Source: Paenibacillaceae bacterium (lineage in GTDB: Bacteria; Bacillota; Bacilli; Paenibacillales; NBRC-103111). Taken from it: a stretch of 33,885 nt of DNA. Positions within the stretch are counted from its first letter, which is position 1. The number at the start of each line of letters is the position of its first letter. The stretch lies in assembly GCA_029256185.1 (NCBI GenBank), contig JAQSYI010000071.1, positions 1-33,885 of the forward strand, in the 5' to 3' direction. The notes under the pieces were generated by a model. That model saw nothing but the letters and a program-made list of their open reading frames with translations, made no database searches and was not told the origin of the DNA. The position numbers and the translations under genes are program-made. Shown in pieces: positions 7,084 to 15,981 of the stretch.

Positions 7084-10000
7084 TTATTGTACTACAACCT
7101 TGAACGTGTAAGTTGCACCGTTCACGATACCAGAAACCGTTACTTGGAAAGTGTGGCCTGGTTGTGCTGCAGTAAGAATGTTGCTGCCTGTAACAATTGC
7201 ACCAGTACCATCACGAACAACTTCACCAGAAGCATCCAGCAGGTTGAATACAGTTACCTTGCTGAACTTGCTGGTTTGAACAGCAGTAACACCGTATTGA
7301 TCCACTACCTTAACAGCAGCGTTCACAAAAGCATCAACATCAGTAGTAAATGCTGCCTTAGGTGCCTTAATTACATTAGCACCTGGAGTTGTAAATGCAG
7401 TCAAAGATGCAGTACCTGCCTGTACAGAGAAGGTAGTCGGAACAGGAGTAGCCTTACTTACAGTAACTTCCTTGGTAACAGTATCAGGAGTTGTGCCGCT
7501 CTTAACAACAGAAACTGTTACACTCAGCTTAGCCTCAGAAGCATCCTTAAGCAATCCATCCTCAAGAACAGCGATGTCAGCACTCAGTTTGCCCGAACCT
7601 GCAAGATTATAGTTCACACCGTATTCAGTTACGCCAGCAACATAAGTTGCAGATGTAACAGTGTACAAACGACCGTCATCAACCTTGATACCTGCTTTGG
7701 TTCCATCGCTCAGTACACCGTTGACTGTCAGAGACTTAGCATAAGAAGCAAGAGTGTTTCCACCAAACGCAGGAACATTAGCAGCATCGAATGCATACAG
7801 CTTAGCTACATCCGGAATGTCGAAGTCAACAACGTCTTCCGGCTTCACAATGCGCAGTGCAAAGCTCTTCTCGGAATTAATGATTTCCTTATCGGTACCA
7901 CCGTCTACAACAGACAATCTCAGACGATCATTGCCTCTGATGTCAGTCGCAGCAGAAGTCATGGTAATAACACCATCAGTTGTAGCAGTTGTGCTTGCAA
8001 CAAAGATATCGGCTTTGTTAAGCGTTACATATTGACCAATTGTAGGATCAACATATTGTGTCCAAGGCTTACCATCAACAACACCAGATGTTGCAGCTGC
8101 CCCTGTCTCCAAGACAGCCTTCACATAGTACTTTCCAGCTGTTTTTCCAAGTCTGCTGGAGTTCAAGGAATAAGTCCTGTCATATTGGTCAAGAACAACA
8201 ATGTCATTATATTCAACTGTTGTAGTAGCTTGACCGTTAACCAGTGCACGTTTGGTATCCTTCAGATCAGTGATTGCAACAGGACGAGCATTTTCCTTAA
8301 TAGAGAAGGAGGTATTGACAAACTTAGCATCAATAGTGCTTCCATTAACAGTTGCCGTCAGGTTAACAATGTAAGGTGCATCCTTAGTGATTTTGGCCAA
8401 ATCTCCTGGATTGCTACCGCCATTGAATGCTGTTGCATCCAGAATCAAATTGGTTTTATTGTTTACATGATCTTGAACAAACGCAAGCTTACCAGTTCCA
8501 AGACTCGAAGTCAGTGTAATATCTTTCAGCACCTTGTAATCAAGGGCAGTACCGAGTTCTTTACCGCTCTTGTCTACAGCAGTATAAGGAACTGTAATTT
8601 CTTCGCCACCTGCAGCTACTTCAGGAACACCAATGCTGAAAGTAGAGATTACAGGGCTATCGGATACTGTGAGATCGAAAGTAGCATTCTTAGTACCAAA
8701 TACACCATAGCCTGTAACAGTGTTCTTACCTGCATTTTTAAATGTTGGTTGCATGGAAGTAGTTTGGCTTCCGTCAAGCTTCACATATACCTTACCATCA
8801 TCCACTGTAAAGGCATTAACAGGAGAGCTACTATAGGAAGTAGAAGCAATATTGAAAATAGTTGGGTTGCTTACAAACAACTTCACATCTTCTTGAAGAG
8901 CGCGAACTTTGGTTACTTCATTGCCGTATTGGTCTTTTGCAACGATTTGCAGCTTGTAATTCTCGGCAACGTCACCCAATACAGGTGCTGCTGCAGCTCC
9001 AGCTGTATCAGTTGCACCAACAATTTCAACTTCAGCTACACGGGAAATTGCACCAACCTTAAAAGTCTTTTGGGTTTGTGCATAAGAACCTGTGCTGTAA
9101 TCGGAGTAGTTTGCACTGATCATGATACTTTCGTTCAGGTTGTATTGTTGATAAGTAGAGCCACTAACGCTGAGTCTCAGGTAACCTTTGCTAGCTTCAG
9201 CAACAGAACCCTTGCTGGCTTGGAAATTGCTGGAGCTCAATACATTATTGACTTCTTCTTTATACTGATTGTAAACCTTGTAAGTTGTTTCAACTTGTAC
9301 ATTGGTGTTAGCAAGAGTAACAGGCTCAGGGCGAACCAATGCAACAGTGTCAGCCGGGAACTCGATGGAAACAACCTTCTCATCGGTCAGGGACAAAGTC
9401 TTCTTGAACGCAGGATCAACTACGCCGCTAACTTCAACGTTGTAATCTGCAGTGGTGAATTTAGCACCGAAAGTCAGAGTTGCAACTGTCTTGGCATCAT
9501 TCCAGCCAAGAGTTGGTGTCAAAGCAGTTGTGCTAGTGCCGCGGGTAACCTTGAACACAGCCTTGGTAGTGTCAACAGCCTTGTCAAAAGTTACTGTGAT
9601 GATCTTAGCGCCTGTAGCTTGAACGTCTACTGCAGGAACTTCAGGAGCGCTTAGTTTAACATACGCATTATATGCGGATGTTACCAGAACTTCACGAAGA
9701 GCAGGTGTAGTGTAATCGTCGGATTCATCGATCAGACCGTTTTTAAGAGCTGTTGCTACATAACCTTCAGCCCAGTCGGAAACTTCGCCTTCAACTGCAT
9801 CAGTTACAAGGTCCAGGTCCAGAGCGCGAACCAGTACGGTTGCCAGTTCTTCAGTTGTGAAAGTTGCTTCAGGATCAAAGATCCCTTCAGCAGTACCTTC
9901 CATCAACTTAGCCAGAGTTGCTGCACCGATGAAGCCTTTAGCCCAAACTTCAACGGAGTCGTCGATGTCAGTATACACTGCTGCGCCAGCTTCGTTTTCA

Positions 10001-10233
10001 GTCAGACCAGCCAGCAGCACCAGGATCTTCGCAACTTGCGCGCGAGTCATGTCTTGATCCAGACCTGCGTCGCCAGCATCGTTGATGCCTTCAAAAATCT
10101 TCTTTTCCTTCAGAAACTCAAATTTCTCTTGGGCTGTTGTAGGAGCCGCTGTTGTTTCAGCTGCGGATACCATGGAAGCAAACATGGAGAATACCATGGC
10201 GATCGCAACGATCAGAGATAAACTTTTTTTCAT
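7084..10233 (-). CDS. Probable major S-layer protein, N-terminal SLH domains
   Basis: Secreted surface protein of 1049 residues. The signal peptide is MKKSLSLIVAIAMVFSMFAS onward, with cleavage after VSA at about 24. Residues about 32-195 hold three SLH repeats with motif positions TRAQ, TTEE and TTPA, expected to bind the secondary wall polymer. From about 200 to the end are Ig-like, beta-rich repeats typical of S-layer assembly regions; lysine is frequent and cysteine absent. High expression is suggested by a strong terminator, an elaborate leader and strong codon bias: the 861 codons opposite 7069-9654 contain no TTA, CTA or TCA. The chosen ATG follows GAGGAGGAG by 11 nt. A second in-frame ATG at 10306-10308 has an even better ribosome site and would add 25 residues. 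That it is the major S-layer subunit is inference. Confidence 0.9.
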   Translation of the reverse strand: MKKSLSLIVAIAMVFSMFASMVSAAETTAAPTTAQEKFEFLKEKKIFEGINDAGDAGLDQDMTRAQVAKILVLLAGLTENEAGAAVYTDIDDSVEVWAKGFIGAATLAKLMEGTAEGIFDPEATFTTEELATVLVRALDLDLVTDAVEGEVSDWAEGYVATALKNGLIDESDDYTTPALREVLVTSAYNAYVKLSAPEVPAVDVQATGAKIITVTFDKAVDTTKAVFKVTRGTSTTALTPTLGWNDAKTVATLTFGAKFTTADYNVEVSGVVDPAFKKTLSLTDEKVVSIEFPADTVALVRPEPVTLANTNVQVETTYKVYNQYKEEVNNVLSSSNFQASKGSVAEASKGYLRLSVSGSTYQQYNLNESIMISANYSDYSTGSYAQTQKTFKVGAISRVAEVEIVGATDTAGAAAAPVLGDVAENYKLQIVAKDQYGNEVTKVRALQEDVKLFVSNPTIFNIASTSYSSSPVNAFTVDDGKVYVKLDGSQTTSMQPTFKNAGKNTVTGYGVFGTKNATFDLTVSDSPVISTFSIGVPEVAAGGEEITVPYTAVDKSGKELGTALDYKVLKDITLTSSLGTGKLAFVQDHVNNKTNLILDATAFNGGSNPGDLAKITKDAPYIVNLTATVNGSTIDAKFVNTSFSIKENARPVAITDLKDTKRALVNGQATTTVEYNDIVVLDQYDRTYSLNSSRLGKTAGKYYVKAVLETGAAATSGVVDGKPWTQYVDPTIGQYVTLNKADIFVASTTATTDGVITMTSAATDIRGNDRLRLSVVDGGTDKEIINSEKSFALRIVKPEDVVDFDIPDVAKLYAFDAANVPAFGGNTLASYAKSLTVNGVLSDGTKAGIKVDDGRLYTVTSATYVAGVTEYGVNYNLAGSGKLSADIAVLEDGLLKDASEAKLSVTVSVVKSGTTPDTVTKEVTVSKATPVPTTFSVQAGTASLTAFTTPGANVIKAPKAAFTTDVDAFVNAAVKVVDQYGVTAVQTSKFSKVTVFNLLDASGEVVRDGTGAIVTGSNILTAAQPGHTFQVTVSGIVNGATYTFKVVVQ

Positions 10234-10244
10234 AACCTTTTTTT

Positions 10245-10253
10245 CTCCTCCTC
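10245..10253 (-). promoter_or_regulatory. Downstream ribosome binding site of the S-layer gene
   Basis: GAGGAGGAG lies 11 nt before the ATG at 10231-10233 that begins the typical signal peptide. The spacing is longer than usual, which matters because a competing in-frame start exists 75 nt upstream. Confidence 0.6.
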
Positions 10254-10305
10254 GATAATTCGGTAATTGAGAGTGTTGTTTGCTAAGATAAAAGCTCGAT
10301 TCCCT

Positions 10306-10327
10306 CATGAGCAGATTCACCCCCTTT
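10306..10327 (-). promoter_or_regulatory. Upstream in-frame translation start of the S-layer gene
   Basis: AAAGGGGGTGA (10317-10327) is a near-perfect anti-16S match, 8 nt before an ATG (10306-10308) in frame with the S-layer protein. Starting here adds MRESSFYLSKQHSQLPNYRG and five more residues before the signal peptide. Tandem in-frame starts are known from the Brevibacillus cell-wall-protein operon, so use of both is plausible, though it is not shown by the sequence. Confidence 0.5.
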
Positions 10328-10364
10328 CCAGAGTTGAGCGTGTTAACAAAAATGTTAAGTCTGC

Positions 10365-10422
10365 GGCGTTACCCACAGAAACTAGTAAACTATCGGATAA
10401 CAAAGCAGAGACTCAGAACGCC
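10365..10422 (-). promoter_or_regulatory. Possible 5'-terminal stem of the S-layer mRNA
   Basis: GGCGTT (transcript bases at 10417-10422) can pair with AACGCC (10365-10370). The stem would begin about 3 nt after the start site predicted from the TATAAT at 10431-10436. Closing the 5' end in this way is a known means of lengthening the life of abundant mRNAs. A second small hairpin TTAACA-loop-TGTTAA lies further down the leader at 10343-10358. Confidence 0.35.
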
Positions 10423-10430
10423 ACTTTAAC

Positions 10431-10459
10431 ATTATACAATGGCTCTGGAGCATCGTAAA
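10431..10459 (-). promoter_or_regulatory. Promoter proximal to the S-layer gene
   Basis: On the minus strand: TTTACG, a 17-nt spacer, then a perfect TATAAT. The predicted start near 10424 leaves a leader of about 190 nt. Long leaders are usual for S-layer genes. Confidence 0.6.
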
Positions 10460-10614
10460 GACATTTGTGAAAATTAACCAGAGCTCAGGAAAATAGGTCT
10501 TAAGATGCTCTTGGTATCATTGTCACAGTATTAAACGCTCAGGTTCTGAAAAAGTTGCGGCATGGGGAAAAAGTTTTTCTTACTGTCCCAAAACTTCTTT
10601 TAATCCCGCGATAT

Positions 10615-10643
10615 AGTCTATCGTGTAACAAAGCGTATATCAA
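10615..10643 (-). promoter_or_regulatory. Possible distal promoter of the S-layer gene
   Basis: On the minus strand: TTGATA, a 17-nt spacer, then TAGACT, about 180 nt upstream of the proximal promoter. Together with it this would give tandem promoters in the 549-bp gap 10234-10782. The -10 is imperfect. Confidence 0.35.
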
Positions 10644-10705
10644 TTCGCTATGGAACCAAGTATATCGTGATTATTCGTCTACGTCACTGTGAACAATTTT
10701 CCAGA

Positions 10706-10725
10706 TAAGCCGGCATGCCGGCTTA
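10706..10725. repeat. Perfect 20-bp palindrome
   Basis: TAAGCCGGCATGCCGGCTTA is identical to its reverse complement with no central loop. It lies just beyond the terminator of the 10783-14553 gene and upstream of both S-layer promoter candidates. It could be a protein-binding site or a second hairpin helping termination. Confidence 0.6.
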
Positions 10726-10726
10726 A

Positions 10727-10773
10727 CAAAACCCAAAGGCACCGGCCCTTATTCGGCTCCGGTGCCTTTGGGT
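10727..10773 (-). terminator. Strong terminator of the second SLH protein gene
   Basis: A perfect 15-bp stem ACCCAAAGGCACCGG / CCGGTGCCTTTGGGT with a 13-nt loop, followed on the minus strand by TTTTG. It lies 10 nt past the stop codon and insulates the S-layer promoter region. Confidence 0.85.
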
Positions 10774-10782
10774 TATCATCCG

Positions 10783-13700
10783 TTACTTGGGAATTTTCTT
10801 TTGCTGCTTTAAGACTCTTGTTAGGATCATCGAAGCGTCGGCGCGGCTCAGGTTTTGCCCTGGTTCGAAGCGCACAGTCTCCTTCTTGGCTCCCTCAACA
10901 AGCACATTGGCAATTCCCTCAATAAATCCCGCCTTCGTAATGGCTTGGACAGAAGGCGCCGCATACGTCTGAATAGTGGCTCCGTCCGTATAGGCCTTCA
11001 CAAGAGCCGCTGAGGCCTTGTTCAGATCAGAGTCCAGCTTCAACTCCGCCGCCCGGGCGATCATTACCGATGCATCCTCTCTTGTAATCGAACGGTCCGG
11101 CCCAAAATAGTTCATTGCCGTTCCGCGAACAATACCCACTCTGGCCGCCGTTTCGATGTACTTGTATTCGGCAAGCGGATATTCCCGCGCCTCCGATTTG
11201 TAAGCCCACGGAACATCGGCAAAGGTCGGATTGCCCGAATAGTTCAGCGGAATCTCGAAGACCTTGACCAAAGCCTCAGCAAATTCGCCGCGGGTAATGG
11301 ATTCCGTGGTCGAGAAGGTGTAATCTGATTTGCCGTTCATAATTCCCCTGGTATGAAGAATATCCAGGGCATCCCGGGCATAGCCGTGCGTTGTCACATC
11401 ATCGTAGCTCTTGTCCATGTACATGACTTGATAATAACCGAAGCGGTCGAACGGCACGGTAATCGTATTTTTTCCCATTTCAACAACGCCGCCTATATTG
11501 GTCCAGCCCTTGGTATCGCTGCTCCCTGTTACCCCCTTCTCGATGGAGAAGCGAAACACAGTTACGTATCTCCAGGCCTCATACCGGATATTGGGGTCAA
11601 ACTTCAAGGTCAATTCTCCACCTGCGGTAGGTACGAACTGATTGCGCTGATGCCGCAGAAAGTAGTTTGGTGAAGCCGGCGTTGATTCGTACGGGTCCAG
11701 CCCGCTTCCCGCCAAAGCACGCTGACGGTATTGCTGTTTTACGTCCGCAGCAGCGGAAGGAATCGATTCCTCTATCTCGCCTCCGTCGATCCAGAACAGC
11801 GGACTGGCCGGACTGAAACGGGTCACATAATTGGTGCTTGTAAGAAGCGAGGTCGCCAAAGGATTCGGAGGAACATTATACTGATTGACTCTTCCATCGC
11901 TGGAATTGGCAATACCCAGCATAATCCTGCGGCTGTCGGTCAGGTAGCTGTCATTCGTATTGAAATCCGGCTCTGCCCGCTTCAGAGCTGTTCCTTTGGG
12001 GAAGCTCAAGGACAGCGCAGTATTAAAGGCTTTTATACTACTGGACATGGGCAGCAGATAAGCTGCGCCAGCATCGTTGATATTATTATTATACACAATA
12101 AATTTGCCGCCTGTTTTCTCCTTGCCGCGCGTTATTGTAAAGGTTAGGCTGTTGGATCCCGCCTTCAGATCTTTGACCAGGGCTTTATACAAATACCGGC
12201 CTCCGTTCTCGGAAGGAGGAAGCAAGACGGCCTGTTCCTTGCCAATCTGCACACTGTCCGCATTATCAGCCTCAATAATGACATTGACAAAGTTGCCATT
12301 GATGTTGGCCTGAAGGTCACCCTTGGCATTCGTAATAAAGTTAGGTGCCACCAAATTATACGGTACAGGCTCCCGGGTAATCGTAATGGAGGTGGTGGCA
12401 GACAGCCCTTGCGCATTTCTCGCGATAAATTCAAAGCGTACATCCGAGTTAAAGGCAGGCAAAGGAATCTCCGGTGTCGTGAACACGTCTCCACCTTGAG
12501 GATTATTGTTCAAGGTCAAGAGCACAGGAAGGTCCTGCCTATCCACGTCGTTTTCCTTGTAGTACTTGATCATCTCTACACTGGACGCATTATAGACATA
12601 ACCGGAAAAGGTTACCTTGCTGGCCTTTGTTGCATATCGGTCCTTCGTTTGCGCCAAAATAAAATTAGCGGAATCTACTGGTAGCAGGTTTTGGAAGTAC
12701 GGCGTTTTCTTGGTGAAGGCATAGATCTCATACGACTGGGTTCGGATAAGGTTGCCGCCAATATAGACCTCAAACCGGATCAGGTTCTTGCCTTCCACAT
12801 AGCCGGATCCGTCATTGGCGTTAAAGGCTCCGACGGGGAGAGTGAAGCTTTTGTCTGTACCCAACGTTAAGCCGGGTGCACCACCCGTATCGCCGATCAG
12901 GGTGCTGTTCAGGAAAGCCTTTATGCGGTTCCCGGTAACGCCCGCTGCATAATTCTGCACGCCCCCCTGAATACCTTCGCCAGACTTAGTATTAATTGCG
13001 CTAAGCCCATCCAGAATTAAGCCGTTATAAATATTCTTTACCACAATGTAGGGCGAGTTAGTGCTGCGAATCTGATACGTTTTCGATCCTAGAGAATATT
13101 CTCCGCTGGAATTCAACGGCCGGAAGCTGAAGACATGTGTTCCTTCGTTCAACTGATCGATAGGGAAGGTATACACATATCCGGTATTAGTCGGATTAGC
13201 CTGAAGAACATCGTCAATATAAAGCCTTACCCCGGTAGCCTTGTCATTGGTGGTAACTACGAGCGTCTCCGGCAGGGCGCCGATATCATTGGCTACCCCT
13301 TCTGACAGCAAGGTCCCGTTGCTGCGGGCTACGGAGTAAATTACCGGTTCATTCGGATTTACATAGGCAAAGTTAAGGATGGAAGAGCTGGAATCCGTAG
13401 CGCTGCTGAAGGTGAAAATCAGCTTGTTGTTAGCCAACAGATTAGGAATGGCTGTCAAGTTCAGCTTTACTTTATACACGTTATAATAAGCATTGGATTC
13501 TGCAGGAAGATAAGTTAATTCTGTCACGCTTGAGACGAAGCCCGTATCCGTCGACACAACAGTGGGGCTAGAGTTAAGATCAAACACCGCAATTTCGGGA
13601 CTGCTATTAAAGCCAATATTTAGCCGGGGATATTCCTGGGCACTATCCTTAATGTCCACCTTAACCTTGGTGTCCAGCGTCAGGGCCTGTGTGTTCATAG

Positions 13701-14553
13701 TGAGCTGGCGGGCTAGCAGATCTGCGTCTGTGCCGCTTGTCCCGGGATACAGCTTGGTCTGAAAGGAGAAGGGGCCGCCATTATTAAAAATAATGTTCTT
13801 CTCCAGCTTGAAGGTGCTGGACCCGTTCCTTGCCTCGAACCGGATGAAATTATCCCCGCCACGCAAGGAAGTATACTGGGAATCCCCCACGTACATGCTA
13901 TTGGAGGAATCGCCACCGATAAAATAGAAGGTTCCAGAGCTATCGGGGATATACGTCTTCTCGAAGCTGTCGAGACCAACATTATACGCTCCCGCTACAG
14001 TTGCATTGCGGGCAGTACCTGAGATAACAATAGACGGGCTATATGTGCTGTACTCCTTTGGAGAAATAGCGCCCTCGACAAATTCCTCATTATTGATCTT
14101 CAGTCCGGAGATCGTCGTGGAAGGTGTGAAATACACCCATCCATACTGAGAAGAAAGCGTTGATGTGCCGCTGCCCAGTTTAATTACAACACGGTTTAAT
14201 CCTTCTGTAAGCTCGACCGATTGAAACATGATTTCACTCGTACCGGTTTTAACCGCTCTGTCACTTTTCTCAGCTGTCACTACTCCGCTGGTAACATTGG
14301 TTACCTCGTAATAGATGTTCGGTAAATCCGATTCAGCAATATCAAAGATCGTGGCCGTAACCTGAATCGGATTGCTGGTGACCCTGGATATCTTGGCATC
14401 ATCCGTTGCACCGGGAGTTGTCTCCGAAGGAGTCGTATACAGGCTGGTAATGGATAGACTGGCGGCTGCTTGCACTTTTGATACGGGTACGAAGACAATT
14501 AGCATCGATAAAGCCAGAAGAGCGCTTATCCATTTCTTACATCTTTTGCTCAC
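10783..14553 (-). CDS. Large secreted protein with C-terminal SLH domains
   Basis: Predicted cell-surface protein of 1256 residues. The signal peptide (ISALLALSMLIVFVPVSKVQA) ends at about residue 29-31. The long central part is a series of beta-sandwich, Ig-like segments without a catalytic motif I can name. Residues about 1055-1256 are three SLH repeats with motifs ITRGE, ITRED and LSRAD, the usual type for wall-polymer attachment. The SLH block is at the C terminus, opposite to the neighbouring S-layer protein. The start is GTG at 14551-14553, chosen because AAAGGAGG sits 8 nt upstream and it begins a classic signal peptide; the frame stays open a further ten codons but lacks a ribosome site. 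It has its own terminator. It may be a minor S-layer or structural surface protein; its biochemical role is unknown. Confidence 0.87.
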   Translation of the reverse strand: MSKRCKKWISALLALSMLIVFVPVSKVQAAASLSITSLYTTPSETTPGATDDAKISRVTSNPIQVTATIFDIAESDLPNIYYEVTNVTSGVVTAEKSDRAVKTGTSEIMFQSVELTEGLNRVVIKLGSGTSTLSSQYGWVYFTPSTTISGLKINNEEFVEGAISPKEYSTYSPSIVISGTARNATVAGAYNVGLDSFEKTYIPDSSGTFYFIGGDSSNSMYVGDSQYTSLRGGDNFIRFEARNGSSTFKLEKNIIFNNGGPFSFQTKLYPGTSGTDADLLARQLTMNTQALTLDTKVKVDIKDSAQEYPRLNIGFNSSPEIAVFDLNSSPTVVSTDTGFVSSVTELTYLPAESNAYYNVYKVKLNLTAIPNLLANNKLIFTFSSATDSSSSILNFAYVNPNEPVIYSVARSNGTLLSEGVANDIGALPETLVVTTNDKATGVRLYIDDVLQANPTNTGYVYTFPIDQLNEGTHVFSFRPLNSSGEYSLGSKTYQIRSTNSPYIVVKNIYNGLILDGLSAINTKSGEGIQGGVQNYAAGVTGNRIKAFLNSTLIGDTGGAPGLTLGTDKSFTLPVGAFNANDGSGYVEGKNLIRFEVYIGGNLIRTQSYEIYAFTKKTPYFQNLLPVDSANFILAQTKDRYATKASKVTFSGYVYNASSVEMIKYYKENDVDRQDLPVLLTLNNNPQGGDVFTTPEIPLPAFNSDVRFEFIARNAQGLSATTSITITREPVPYNLVAPNFITNAKGDLQANINGNFVNVIIEADNADSVQIGKEQAVLLPPSENGGRYLYKALVKDLKAGSNSLTFTITRGKEKTGGKFIVYNNNINDAGAAYLLPMSSSIKAFNTALSLSFPKGTALKRAEPDFNTNDSYLTDSRRIMLGIANSSDGRVNQYNVPPNPLATSLLTSTNYVTRFSPASPLFWIDGGEIEESIPSAAADVKQQYRQRALAGSGLDPYESTPASPNYFLRHQRNQFVPTAGGELTLKFDPNIRYEAWRYVTVFRFSIEKGVTGSSDTKGWTNIGGVVEMGKNTITVPFDRFGYYQVMYMDKSYDDVTTHGYARDALDILHTRGIMNGKSDYTFSTTESITRGEFAEALVKVFEIPLNYSGNPTFADVPWAYKSEAREYPLAEYKYIETAARVGIVRGTAMNYFGPDRSITREDASVMIARAAELKLDSDLNKASAALVKAYTDGATIQTYAAPSVQAITKAGFIEGIANVLVEGAKKETVRFEPGQNLSRADASMILTRVLKQQKKIPK

Positions 14554-14689
14554 AGCTTTTTCCTCCTTTATGTACATTTGCAATTATGACTCCCTTCTTC
14601 TCCATAAGGTTGCGTGTATTTTTTTTATCGGATAAATCTTGGCAGAATATTAGAGATGGTGTCGAATTTCCAGAAACAACACAATTCAG

Positions 14690-14737
14690 CAACAAATATA
14701 AAGGCCCTGAAGCTCCGCCGCGGAGAGCCAGGGCCTT
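14690..14737 (-). terminator. Terminator of tagO
   Basis: In the transcript, AAGGCCCUG and CAGGGCCUU enclose an inner stem CUCCG-CGG-CGGAG, followed by UUAUAUUU. The compound hairpin begins 16 nt after the tagO stop. Confidence 0.8.
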
Positions 14738-14752
14738 GTTATGGTTAACCTG

Positions 14753-15856
14753 CTATTTCGAAGCGCCGGAGCGGGAAGGCGGAGTATCCGCCAGCCAGCG
14801 CTGCAGGAGCCGCAAAACAGGTTTTTTGCTTTTGCTGATAATGCCGACGGCTTCCGCGCCAATCTCCATAATAAGCAGCACAATAACGACGAGCACGATG
14901 GTTCCCCACTGCTTGGTCTGAGAGAGCAGCATAGCGCAAGAGCCGAATACAGCAGCCACACCATAGATGATCAGCACGGTTCTGCGGGTGCTGAAGCCCA
15001 GGTCCATCAGACAGTGATGCAAATGTCCCTTGTCGGCAACAGAGATAGGCTTATGGTTAAGCTTGCGACGGATAATCGCCAGGACAGTATCGGATAACGG
15101 GACGCCAAGCACCAGAATCGGCACCAGGAAGGAAATGGCCACCGCCGACTTGAACCCCAGGATGGACAGAGTGGCCAGGCTGAAACCGAGAAATAATGCA
15201 CCGGTATCTCCCATAAAGATGCTGGCTGGATGAAAGTTGAAGAACAGAAACCCAATGATGCTGCCCAGCAGGATGGCGCTCAACAGCGCTACCGGCCAAT
15301 TACCTGTTATAAACGAGAGAACCATAATAGTGAGTGTGGCGATGGCCGAAACACCTGCGGCCAGACCGTCCAGGCCATCAATCAGATTGATCGCGTTGGT
15401 GACACCCACAATCCACAGAATCGTGATAATAATGCCTACCCAAGGATACACATTAATCGCATCGCCAAACGGCAATTGAATATAATCCACATACAGTCCG
15501 CACGAAGTTACCGCAGCGGCGGCGGCAATCTGCCCAAGCAGCTTCAGCTTCGGGGAAATATTGTACCGGTCATCATAAATGCCCACAAGCACAATAATCG
15601 TGCCGCCGAACAGCATGCCCATCATTACGTCGAGATCGTATTGCCCCGTGGACAAAGCCACGACAAGATAAGTCACGGCAAAAGCGATAAAGATAGCCAA
15701 TCCGCCCATTTGGGGCATGGGCTTCGTATGTACGCTTCTGTGATTAGGAACAGAGATCGCGCCAATCCGGAAAGCAAGCTTCTTGACATACGGTGTAGCA
15801 ACAACGGCCAGTGCGCACGCAGCGGCAAACCCTATAACATATATCCACCAGTCCAT
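14753..15856 (-). CDS. tagO: Undecaprenyl-phosphate N-acetylglucosaminyl 1-phosphate transferase
   Basis: Integral membrane enzyme of 367 residues, MraY/WecA/TagO family. It moves GlcNAc-1-phosphate from UDP-GlcNAc to undecaprenyl phosphate, the first step of teichoic acid or secondary wall polymer synthesis. About ten hydrophobic segments alternate with the family's cytoplasmic motifs: QMGGLAIF (49-56), GIYDDRY with Asp95-Asp96, NAINLIDGLDGLAAG (154-168), NFHPASIFMGDTGALFLG (207-224) with Asp217, and the histidine loop KGHLHH (276-281). All expected acidic residues are present. The ATG at 15854-15856 starts the first membrane helix. A TATAAT promoter lies about 45 nt upstream and a strong terminator follows, so it is a single-gene transcript next to tagA and csaB. 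The choice of tagO over wecA as a name rests on the Gram-positive context. Confidence 0.93.
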   Translation of the reverse strand: MDWWIYVIGFAAACALAVVATPYVKKLAFRIGAISVPNHRSVHTKPMPQMGGLAIFIAFAVTYLVVALSTGQYDLDVMMGMLFGGTIIVLVGIYDDRYNISPKLKLLGQIAAAAAVTSCGLYVDYIQLPFGDAINVYPWVGIIITILWIVGVTNAINLIDGLDGLAAGVSAIATLTIMVLSFITGNWPVALLSAILLGSIIGFLFFNFHPASIFMGDTGALFLGFSLATLSILGFKSAVAISFLVPILVLGVPLSDTVLAIIRRKLNHKPISVADKGHLHHCLMDLGFSTRRTVLIIYGVAAVFGSCAMLLSQTKQWGTIVLVVIVLLIMEIGAEAVGIISKSKKPVLRLLQRWLADTPPSRSGASK

Positions 15857-15901
15857 GTTTTATATTCATCCCCTTAACCATCCATAAGTCCAACGCATCC
15901 C

Positions 15902-15931
15902 ATTATACGATGATTGAATATGAAACACCAA
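15902..15931 (-). promoter_or_regulatory. Sigma-A promoter of tagO
   Basis: On the minus strand: TTGGTG, an 18-nt spacer, then a perfect TATAAT, about 45 nt before the tagO ATG. A short hairpin (GGATTT-loop-AAATCC, about 15935-15951) just upstream may weakly end the tagA transcript. Confidence 0.55.
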
Positions 15932-15981
15932 TCGGGATTTAAGGCAAATCCGGGTTGTTTAAGCTTGTTTTCATCATATTT

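Noticed and set aside
7069..9654. Long plus-strand open frame opposite the S-layer gene
   Set aside because: It is the exact reverse-complement register of the S-layer frame, has Cys/Ser/Asn-rich shadow-like composition, no ribosome site and no recognisable domain; it is explained by codon bias.
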